From the NCBI GenBank assembly GCA_003250275.1, contig QKGW01000493.1, positions 1 through 18,642 on the forward strand: a stretch of DNA of 18,642 nucleotides. The letters are read 5' to 3'. This DNA comes from Alphaproteobacteria bacterium (GTDB taxonomy: Bacteria > Pseudomonadota > Alphaproteobacteria > Rhodospirillales > Rhodospirillaceae). Shown here in pieces: positions 6,490-12,832 of this stretch; within the stretch, counting starts at the first letter, position 1; the number at the start of each line of letters is the position of its first letter. The position numbers and the translations under genes are program-made. The notes below the pieces were generated by a model, which saw only the letters and a list, made by a program, of their open reading frames with translations, did no database searches and was not told the origin of the DNA.

Positions 6490-7524
6490 ATGGTGAAGGC
6501 CCTCATCGTCTCATCGCTCGACGACGTGCGCGCGATGGTCGAGGCCATGCCCGGCCCCGACGAAACCGCAGCCGCGATTGCGCGCGACCGCGAAGCGAAT
6601 CTCACCAAGCCGCCCGGCTCCCTCGGACGCATGGAAGAATTCGCCGAATGGCTCTCGACCTGGCAGGGCCGCCATCCGCCGACGATGACCAATCCGCGCG
6701 CCGCGGTGTTCTGCGCCAACCACGGCATCGCCGCCCTCGGCGTTTCCGCCTACGGCATGGAGACCACCGCGCAGATGCGCGACGCCTACCTCGCCGGCCA
6801 GGCGGGCCTCAACGCGATGTGCGCGGCGATGAACGTGCCCTACGAGATCTACTCCCTCGATCTCGACCGCCCGACCAAGGACTTCACCCTCGACGCCGCG
6901 ATGACCGAGGCCGAACTCGTCGCCGCGATCAACGTCGGCCTCGCGGCGGTGCCGGAGGACGCGAGCGTGTTCTGCCCCGGCGAGATGGGCATCGGCAACA
7001 CCGCTTCGGCGGCGGCGATCCTCGCGGCGCTCTATAAGGGCGGCGCGGTGGAGTGGACCGGCGCGGGCTCCGGCCTTTCGGGCGAGTATCTCGCGCGCAA
7101 GGTCGCGGTGGTGCAGCTCGGTCTCGACCGTCACACCCTCGACGACCCCGATCCGCTCGAAATCCTGCGCCGCCTCGGCGGGCGCGAGCTCGCGGCGATG
7201 CTCGGCGTGATCCTCGCCGGGCGGATGCGCCGCGTGCCGGTGCTGATCGACGGCTTCCTCTGCTCGGCGGCGGGCGCGGTGCTCGCGGCGATGCGCCCCG
7301 ACGCGCTCGACCACTGCCGCTTCTCGCACGCCTCGGCCGAGCCGGGCCACGCCAAGCTGATGGCGAAGCTCGGCGTCGAGCCGATCCTCCACCTCGACAT
7401 GCGCCTGGGCGAAGCCACCGGCGCGGTGCTCGCCTCGGGCATCCTGCGCACCGCGGTCGCCGTCCACACCGAGCTTCTCACCTTCGAGGAAGCCCGCGTC
7501 ACCCGCAACGAACCGGTGTCCTGA
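6490..7524 (+). CDS. cobT: CobT paralogue 1 (nicotinate-nucleotide:base phosphoribosyltransferase)
   Basis: CobT-family enzymes activate the lower-ligand base, classically 5,6-dimethylbenzimidazole, with nicotinate mononucleotide to give alpha-ribazole phosphate (cobU in Pseudomonas nomenclature). This copy has 344 residues. It keeps KPPGSLGR (40-47), NHG (77-79), the VS and Q positions of the base pocket (Ser86, Gln95), PGEMGIGN (163-170, Glu165), LRRLGGRELAAM and the catalytic block RLGEATGA with Glu308. The pocket segment reads GVSAYGMETTAQM and is followed by AGQAGLN where typical enzymes have a GGAAIN-like stretch. The start is ATG 6490; AAGGAGA and GGAAGG lie just upstream. The stop is 1 nt from the second cobT gene, so the two are co-translated. 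Confidence 0.92.
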   Translation: MVKALIVSSLDDVRAMVEAMPGPDETAAAIARDREANLTKPPGSLGRMEEFAEWLSTWQGRHPPTMTNPRAAVFCANHGIAALGVSAYGMETTAQMRDAYLAGQAGLNAMCAAMNVPYEIYSLDLDRPTKDFTLDAAMTEAELVAAINVGLAAVPEDASVFCPGEMGIGNTASAAAILAALYKGGAVEWTGAGSGLSGEYLARKVAVVQLGLDRHTLDDPDPLEILRRLGGRELAAMLGVILAGRMRRVPVLIDGFLCSAAGAVLAAMRPDALDHCRFSHASAEPGHAKLMAKLGVEPILHLDMRLGEATGAVLASGILRTAVAVHTELLTFEEARVTRNEPVS

Positions 7525-7525
7525 G

Positions 7526-8554
7526 ATGACCAACGCACCGCAGATCAAATCCCTCGACCACCTGCGCGAGATCCTGCGCAATCTGCCGGGGCCCGACGAA
7601 GCCGCCCGCGCCGCCGCGATCGCGCGCGAGTCCAATCTGATCAAGCCGAAGGGCGCGCTCGGCCGCCTCGAGGAGCTGACCGCGTGGCTCGCCGCGTGGC
7701 AGGGCCGTCACCCGCCGGTGATGGACCGCCCCGCCGCCGCGACCTTCGCCGGCAACCACGGCATCATGAAGCACCGCGTCTCGCCCTGCCCGGTCGAGGT
7801 GACCTGGCAGCAGTCGAAGAACTTCGCCCAGGGCGGCGGCTCGATCAACGCGTTCTGCCGCTCCACCGGCACCGAGCACAAGACCTACGACATCGCGATC
7901 GACAGCTTCACCCACGACTTCCTCGAACGCCCGGCGATGGACGAGGACGACTTCTGCGCCGCGTTCAACGTCGGCATGGCGGCGGTGGAGCGCGGCATGA
8001 GCGTGTTCTGCCCGGGCGAGATGGGCATCGGCAACACCACCCCCGCCTCGGCGATGGTGATGGCGCTTTACGGCGGCACCGCCGAGCAGTGGACCGGCTA
8101 CGGCGCCGGCGCGGTCGGCCCGATCATGGAACGCAAGATCAAGGTGGTGAACGACGGCGTCGCCAAGCACACCGCCGATAACCCCGACGCGGTCGAGATC
8201 GCCCGCCGCCTGGGCGGCCGCGAGCTCGCGGCGATGGCGGGCGCGGCGCTTTCGGGCCGGTTGCAGCGGGTTCCGGTGCTGCTCGACGGCTTCCCCTGCT
8301 CCGCCTCGGCGGCGTTCCTCGAAGCCTTCCAGCCCGGCGCGCTCGACCACTGCCAGATCGCCCACGCCTCGGCCGAGGTCGGCCACACCATCCTCACCCG
8401 CAAGCTCGCCAAGGACCCGATCCTGCACATGGGGATGCGCCTCGGCGAGGGCACCGGCGCGGTGCTCGCGGTGCATCTGCTGCGCGCCGCGGTGTCGTGC
8501 CACACCGGCATGGCGACGTTCGAGGAAGCCGCGGTCTCGCGCAACCAGCGCTGA
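7526..8554 (+). CDS. cobT: CobT paralogue 2 (nicotinate-nucleotide:base phosphoribosyltransferase)
   Basis: A second complete CobT-family enzyme of 342 residues, immediately downstream of the first. It aligns to the first copy without a gap; a hand count gives 181 identical positions of 342. It retains KPKGALGR (40-47), NHG, Ser86, Gln95, PGEMGIGNTT with Glu165, and RLGEGTGA with Glu308, so both halves of the active site look intact. The base-pocket segment differs sharply from copy 1: RVSPCPVEVTWQQ places a Trp at 94, next to the expected base-contacting Gln, and Arg and His replace small residues at 83-84. Its C-terminal half looks closer to typical CobT enzymes. It may form a heterodimer with copy 1, as ArsA and ArsB do in Sporomusa, or the two may activate different bases. 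Confidence 0.92.
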   Translation: MTNAPQIKSLDHLREILRNLPGPDEAARAAAIARESNLIKPKGALGRLEELTAWLAAWQGRHPPVMDRPAAATFAGNHGIMKHRVSPCPVEVTWQQSKNFAQGGGSINAFCRSTGTEHKTYDIAIDSFTHDFLERPAMDEDDFCAAFNVGMAAVERGMSVFCPGEMGIGNTTPASAMVMALYGGTAEQWTGYGAGAVGPIMERKIKVVNDGVAKHTADNPDAVEIARRLGGRELAAMAGAALSGRLQRVPVLLDGFPCSASAAFLEAFQPGALDHCQIAHASAEVGHTILTRKLAKDPILHMGMRLGEGTGAVLAVHLLRAAVSCHTGMATFEEAAVSRNQR

Positions 8555-8559
8555 AATTG

Positions 8560-8583
8560 CGCGGAGGGCTGCGGCCCTCCGCG
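8560..8583. terminator. Bidirectional hairpin terminator
   Basis: A 10-bp perfect stem (8560-8569 with 8574-8583, loop TGCG) fills the 42-nt gap between the convergent cobT2 and ABC permease genes. Neither side has a T-tract. The stem and the following GACCCGTGCGGG resemble the hairpin family at 1561, 3653 and 3773. Confidence 0.55.
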
Positions 8584-8596
8584 ACCCGTGCGGGCG

Positions 8597-9424
8597 TCAT
8601 TCGCCCATGTTGAGGAACAGCCCCTTCTCGCGGGCGACGCGCACCATCCACAGGAAGAACAGCACGAACGCGCTGAAGTAGAGCGCGTTGAGGCCGAGCG
8701 CCGCACCGAACAGGTCCCAGCGGAAGACGTGGTCGAACATCACCGCGCGCATCCCCTCGAACACGTAGGCGGGCGGCAGCGCGTAGGCGATCGCCTGCAC
8801 CCACTCGGGCAGCACCGAGATCGGGTAGTAGATCCCCGAGATCGGCGCGAGGCCGAAGATCAGCACCCAGGCGAGGCTTTCGGCGCCGAGGCCGAAGCGC
8901 AGCACCAGCGCGGCGGTGAACAGGCCGACGCACCACCCGGCGATCATCAGGTTGGCGAAGAACGCGAGCAGCGGCAGCCCGAGGTCGTAGATGTTGAACG
9001 AATAGAGCGCGATCGCGAGCAGCGACGGCGGCGTGAGGCCGATCGTGGTGCGGATCAGGCTCATCGCGGTGAGCGCGGCGATGTGCTCGTGCGGGCGCAG
9101 CGGCGTGAGGTAGAGCTGGCCGAGGTTGCGCGCCCACATCTCCTCGAGGAACGACAGCGAGAAACCGAGGTTGGCGCGGAACATCACCTCCCACAGCAGC
9201 ACCGCGCCGATCAGCACGCCGCCCGCCTGCGCCACCCACGACGAATGCTCGCGGAAGAACTGGCTGGCGAAGCCCCACACCAGCATCTGCACCGTCGGCC
9301 AGTAGGCCATTTCGAGAATGCGCGGCCACGAGGTGCGCATCACGTAGAGGTGGCGCAGCATGATCGCCCAGACCCGGTGTCCGGCGAAGCGGCTCTGCGC
9401 GACGCGGGTGACGTGCTCGATCAT
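8597..9424 (-). CDS. ABC-2 type transporter permease
   Basis: A 275-residue integral membrane protein of the ABC-2 exporter class (the fold used by polysaccharide, antibiotic and NodJ-like exporters). About six hydrophobic segments are visible after a basic N-terminal stretch that includes the sequence MLRHLYVMRTSWPR. The conserved C-terminal block with GLAPISGIYYPISVLPEWVQAIAYALPPAYVFEGMR is typical of this family. The ATG at 9424 overlaps the ATPase stop by 4 nt, so ATPase and permease form one transporter, probably a dimer of each. The substrate cannot be deduced. The frame is open upstream as a shadow of the ATPase gene. It is the last gene of the EAL-ABC operon. Confidence 0.9.
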   Translation of the reverse strand: MIEHVTRVAQSRFAGHRVWAIMLRHLYVMRTSWPRILEMAYWPTVQMLVWGFASQFFREHSSWVAQAGGVLIGAVLLWEVMFRANLGFSLSFLEEMWARNLGQLYLTPLRPHEHIAALTAMSLIRTTIGLTPPSLLAIALYSFNIYDLGLPLLAFFANLMIAGWCVGLFTAALVLRFGLGAESLAWVLIFGLAPISGIYYPISVLPEWVQAIAYALPPAYVFEGMRAVMFDHVFRWDLFGAALGLNALYFSAFVLFFLWMVRVAREKGLFLNMGE

Positions 9425-10170
9425 GACGCGGCCTCCGAGGGCGCGCGGGCGATGTCGAGGAAGATCTCCTCGAGGCTGGCGCGGCCGAAGCGGCGGGCGA
9501 GGTCGGCGGGCGAGCCCTCGGCGTGGATGCGGCCGCGCTTCATGATCATGATCCGCCCGCACAGGCGCTCGACCTCCTGCATGTTGTGGGAGGCGAGGAG
9601 GATCGCGCAGCCGCTTTCGCGGGCGTAGGTTTCGAGGTAGGCGCGGACGAAGTCGCCGGTGTCGGGGTCGAGCGAGGCGGTGGGTTCGTCGAGGAGCAGC
9701 ACCTCGGGTTCGTTGAGCAGCGCCTTGGCGAGGGTCACGCGGGTCTTCTGCCCCGAGGAGAGTTTGCGCGCCGGGGTCTTGAGGAAGGGTTCGAGGTCGA
9801 GATCGCGGGCGAGGCCGCGGATCCGCGCGTCGATCCCCTTGATCCCGTAGAGCAGGCCGTAGACCTTGAGGTTCTGGAACACCGTGAGGCGGTAGGGCAG
9901 GTTGACGTAGGGCGAGGCGAAGTTCATCCGCGGCAGCACCGCGAAGCGCGCGCCGCCGGTCATGTCGCCGCCGAGCACCTCGATCCGCCCGGCGGTCGGC
10001 AGCAGCAGCCCGAGGAGCATACTGATCGTGGTGGTCTTGCCCGCGCCGTTGCCGCCCAACAGCCCGACCACCTCGCCGGGCGCGACGGTGAAGCCGATGC
10101 CGTCGACGGCGCGCACGTCGCCGTAGTCTTTGACCAGATCGGTCACCAGGATCGCAGGAGTCTCGGTCAT
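9421..10170 (-). CDS. ABC transporter ATP-binding protein
   Basis: A 249-residue nucleotide-binding subunit paired with the downstream permease. The Walker A motif is GGNGAGKTT (39-47), the signature is LSSGQ (137-141), Walker B is VLLLDEPT (157-164) and the switch histidine lies in LLASHNMQEVE. At the usual Q-loop position the sequence reads NFASPYVNLPYRLTV, with Ser where most ABC ATPases have Gln. The domain ends in a short tail (RFGRASLEEIFLDIAR) characteristic of ABC-2 exporter ATPases. The start at ATG 10170 lies 23 nt after the end of the second EAL gene; the upstream open frame is a shadow. It is probably transcribed with both EAL genes. Confidence 0.93.
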   Translation of the reverse strand: MTETPAILVTDLVKDYGDVRAVDGIGFTVAPGEVVGLLGGNGAGKTTTISMLLGLLLPTAGRIEVLGGDMTGGARFAVLPRMNFASPYVNLPYRLTVFQNLKVYGLLYGIKGIDARIRGLARDLDLEPFLKTPARKLSSGQKTRVTLAKALLNEPEVLLLDEPTASLDPDTGDFVRAYLETYARESGCAILLASHNMQEVERLCGRIMIMKRGRIHAEGSPADLARRFGRASLEEIFLDIARAPSEAAS

Positions 10171-10193
10171 CGGGTGTCCACTCGGTGCGCCGC

Positions 10194-11495
10194 TCAGGGC
10201 ATCGTCCGTTCGCTGCCGCGGCGCTGGCCCTGCGCCTGGATCATGCGTTCGACGCCGCGCCCCTGGAACATCGACAGGCCGAGATCCTGGCCGACGCGGA
10301 TCTGCTCGGCGGTGTCGATGCGCGCCAGGACCGCGCGCTTGCGCCCGGTGCGGGCGAGCGCGGCGTGAATCGGGTGGGTCTCGACGGCCGCCGCGTCGGC
10401 GAGTTCGGGCGACCACATCAGCTTGACGAGATCGGCACCGAGCTTGGTGCGGTCGACCAGCGGCAGGGTGTCGCAACTCACCCCGTCGACGCAGATGCGG
10501 TAGCCGCGTTCGCGCGCGAAATCGCGGGCGAAGAGGTAGGCGCCGACGTCGGCGAGGATGTCGTACAACTGGATTTCCAGCACGATGGTTCCGCGCAGGC
10601 CGCCGGCGATGCCGTCGTCGAAGTCGAGGAACGCCTCGCCGAGGATGGTGCGGACGTTGATGTTGAGGCTGAAGCCGCCCGCGAGGCTGCGGTCGTGGCC
10701 CGCGCCGACGAGCGCGAGGACGCGCTTGTCGAGGGTTTCGGTGAGGTGCTGGAACAGCCAGCGGTCGGAGGCGACGTCGACTTCGGGGACGAAGATCTCG
10801 CGCAGGTCGGCGATCGAGACGAACACCTCGGAGAACATGTGCTGCGGGTGCGAGCGCCCGACGATCGCCGCCACCGACTGGTGGCGGATGAGGTTGGAGA
10901 GGTCGGTGCGCGCGAGCGCCTCCTCGAGCTTGCCGAGCACCGCGGGGGTAAGCGGCTTGAGGCGGTGTGCCGGCGCCGGGCGCGGCGGTGGCGGCTCGGG
11001 GGCGTGCTCGCGGGCGATGTCGGCGCGGCGGCGCGCCTCCTGCTCGGCGTAGAACTGCTGCGCGAGGTGGAGGAACGCCGGGTAGTCGGTGGAGAGGACG
11101 TACCAGCTGGCGAGCTTGTCCTCGCCCTCGTCGTCGGCGAGCAGCGGGTCGTCGGCGAAGAGGAAGCGCAGGCGGATCAGCGCCGCCTCGACCTCGTCGC
11201 GGTGCTTGGCGGCGAACACCACGATCACGTCGCCGCGGAACAGGGTGAAGACCTGGGCGCGGTTGTCGAGGATCAGCGGGTCGAAGGCGGCGGCGACGGC
11301 GCGCATCTGCGGCTCGCGGCGGTTCTGGGTGGCGAGGCGCGAGAGATGCAGGTGCAGCGCCTGACGCTGCTTGCGGAACTTCTCCAGGCGCTCGGCGTAG
11401 TCGAGCAGCAGGCCTTCCTGCAGCTGCATCATCAGCTTGCGCTCGGCGGCGGCCTCGGCTTCGGCGATTTCGATCTCGGAGCGCTCCGCCATCAT
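10194..11495 (-). CDS. Degenerate EAL-domain protein, second copy
   Basis: A 433-residue soluble protein. An acidic, helical N terminus leads into a domain of unknown type (about 30-140) with LHLSRL, QVFTLFRGDVIVV and RLRFLFADDPLL. A proline-rich linker (APEPPPPRPAP) follows, then a C-terminal EAL-like domain (about 190-433). EAL landmarks remain: a Glu in FSEVFVSI, LNINV, a Glu in VLEIQ, and a Lys in LVKLMW exactly 21 residues after the Asp of CVDGVS. However, the second Asp of the DDFG motif is Gly, and the AEGVE motif reads LARID. Catalytic cyclic-di-GMP hydrolysis is therefore unlikely; ligand binding or protein interaction is the better guess. ATG 11495 overlaps the upstream gene's stop by 4 nt; ATG 11492 is an alternative. 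Confidence 0.78.
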   Translation of the reverse strand: MMAERSEIEIAEAEAAAERKLMMQLQEGLLLDYAERLEKFRKQRQALHLHLSRLATQNRREPQMRAVAAAFDPLILDNRAQVFTLFRGDVIVVFAAKHRDEVEAALIRLRFLFADDPLLADDEGEDKLASWYVLSTDYPAFLHLAQQFYAEQEARRRADIAREHAPEPPPPRPAPAHRLKPLTPAVLGKLEEALARTDLSNLIRHQSVAAIVGRSHPQHMFSEVFVSIADLREIFVPEVDVASDRWLFQHLTETLDKRVLALVGAGHDRSLAGGFSLNINVRTILGEAFLDFDDGIAGGLRGTIVLEIQLYDILADVGAYLFARDFARERGYRICVDGVSCDTLPLVDRTKLGADLVKLMWSPELADAAAVETHPIHAALARTGRKRAVLARIDTAEQIRVGQDLGLSMFQGRGVERMIQAQGQRRGSERTMP

Positions 11496-12667
11496 GCGTC
11501 CTCCGCCGGGGCGGCGATCCGGCCGATCAACGTTGCATCGACGAAATGACCCTGGAAGGTCGAGATTCCCTGGCGCACGCCCCAGTCGATCGCCGCGACC
11601 GTGGCGCAATGGCCGAGGACGATGCGCTGCGGCCCGAGCGCGCGCACCGCGGGCGCGGGGTCGCGGTCGGTATCGGCGCGCGCGTTGGCGATGTCGGCGG
11701 TCCACATCAGCTTGTAGCCGTCGACCGGCAGATCGGCGTCGGCGAGCATCCACAGGCCGAGCGGCGACAGACCGTCGATCATCGCGCGATGCCCGGCCTC
11801 GTGCAGGCGGTCGCAGGCGCGGCGGAATGCGCCGAGGTCGGCGAACGCGTCGATGGTCTGGAACTCCACCGTCGCCTCGGCGCGCGGAAAGCGTTCGAGG
11901 AACGCGGTGAACTCGGGCGACAGCACGGTCGAGACGTTGAGGTTGAGGTTGACCGGCAGTTCGCGGCCGAACAGGGTCAGGCCGCCGATCCCCGCGAGCA
12001 GGCGCGAATCGAGCACGCCGCAGAGATACTGGAACAGCCAGAGGTCGCGGCCGATGTCGCGCCCCGGTGCGATCCGCGGCGCGAGTTCCGCCACCGAAAC
12101 GAAAATCTCCTGAAACGCGAGGCGCGCCTCGCGGCGGGGCTCGACGCGCACCGCCGCCTGGGCGGTGATGAACGGACGCACCGCCTCGGGGGTGAGCAGG
12201 CCGACGATCCGTTCGGCGTCCGCCGGGGTGATCGGCGGCGGCGGCACGTGGCGCGGCTGGCTGCGGCTCACGGTGTCGGCGGCCATCGCGAGAAAGGCGT
12301 CGTAGTCGACTTCGAGATCGTACCAGGTGCAGAACCGGTCGCCTGGGCCGTAGGGGTCCTGATGGACGAGCGGGTCGCCGTCGAACAGGGTGCGCAGCTT
12401 GTAGAGCACCGCGTCGACGTCGCCGAACGGCATGTCCTTGCCGGTGGCGACGATGTCGCCGTCCGAAAGCGCGAACACCTGGCAGCGGTACTGCGCGACG
12501 AGGCCGTCGAACATCCGCTCGGCGACGCGGCCGTAGGCGGGGTCGCGGAACTGCGGCGACAGGCGCGAGAGGCGCACGCGCACCGCGACCCGCCCCGCGC
12601 GCACGCGCCCGAGGCGCTCGGCGGTGTCGAGAAGGAGGCTTTCGGGGGTGACGAATTCCGGTTGCAT
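11492..12667 (-). CDS. Degenerate EAL-domain protein, first copy
   Basis: A 391-residue protein with the same architecture as the next gene, clearly a paralogue. The N-terminal domain (about 10-130) shares LLLDTAERL, LSRL, QVFALSDGDIV, LRTLFDGDPL, and WYDLEVDYDAFL. A VPPPPITP linker lies near 141-148 and an EAL-like domain covers about 150-391. Retained EAL landmarks are Glu187, Asn244, Glu268, Asp298 and Lys319 (Asp-to-Lys spacing 21, as in active enzymes). Lost are the second Asp of DDFG (Gly299) and both glutamates of AEGVE (LGHCA). I infer a catalytically dead cyclic-di-GMP sensor or scaffold. The start is ATG 12667 with AAAGG 6 nt upstream. It is the first gene of the EAL-EAL-ATPase-permease operon and is divergent from hldE. 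Confidence 0.78.
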   Translation of the reverse strand: MQPEFVTPESLLLDTAERLGRVRAGRVAVRVRLSRLSPQFRDPAYGRVAERMFDGLVAQYRCQVFALSDGDIVATGKDMPFGDVDAVLYKLRTLFDGDPLVHQDPYGPGDRFCTWYDLEVDYDAFLAMAADTVSRSQPRHVPPPPITPADAERIVGLLTPEAVRPFITAQAAVRVEPRREARLAFQEIFVSVAELAPRIAPGRDIGRDLWLFQYLCGVLDSRLLAGIGGLTLFGRELPVNLNLNVSTVLSPEFTAFLERFPRAEATVEFQTIDAFADLGAFRRACDRLHEAGHRAMIDGLSPLGLWMLADADLPVDGYKLMWTADIANARADTDRDPAPAVRALGPQRIVLGHCATVAAIDWGVRQGISTFQGHFVDATLIGRIAAPAEDA

Positions 12668-12710
12668 CCGAAACCTTTCGTGCACGCCGGGAGTGGTCCG
12701 GCGCGGTGAG

Positions 12711-12738
12711 TGTATCAGGGAGCCGCGGCTTCGCGAAA
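12711..12738 (-). promoter_or_regulatory. Possible promoter of the EAL-ABC operon
   Basis: On the minus strand TTTCGC (12738-12733) and GATACA (12716-12711) are spaced by 16 nt and lie 44-71 nt upstream of the EAL start codon. The -35 match is weak. It overlaps the left arm of the inverted repeat at 12731-12772. Confidence 0.3.
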
Positions 12739-12772
12739 GAGGACAACGCTTTGGCGCAGGTTGCTTTCGCGA
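12731..12772. promoter_or_regulatory. Perfect 9-bp inverted repeat in a divergent promoter region
   Basis: TCGCGAAAG (12731-12739) and CTTTCGCGA (12764-12772) are exact reverse complements separated by 24 nt, so the arm centres are 33 bp apart, close to three helical turns. The right arm overlaps the predicted -35 of hldE and the left arm overlaps the possible -35 of the EAL operon. It looks like a pair of half-sites for a regulator controlling both directions. Confidence 0.45.
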
Positions 12773-12788
12773 CGCGCCCGGCTATAAG
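12761..12788 (+). promoter_or_regulatory. Predicted hldE promoter
   Basis: TTGCTT (12761-12766), a 16-nt spacer, then TATAAG (12783-12788) make a reasonable sigma-70-type promoter. The expected transcript would start near 12795, giving a leader of about 40 nt before the ATG at 12833. Confidence 0.5.
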
Positions 12789-12832
12789 AGTTACGGGCCC
12801 GCGGGCGGCGGGTGGCAAGCGAGGCACGGCTG

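Noticed and set aside
10185..11549. Long open frames antisense to the EAL, cobQ, cobO/cobU and hldE genes
   Set aside because: They are the long shadow frames expected in very GC-rich DNA: arginine- or valine/glycine-rich, without motifs, and opposite genes with clear family matches.
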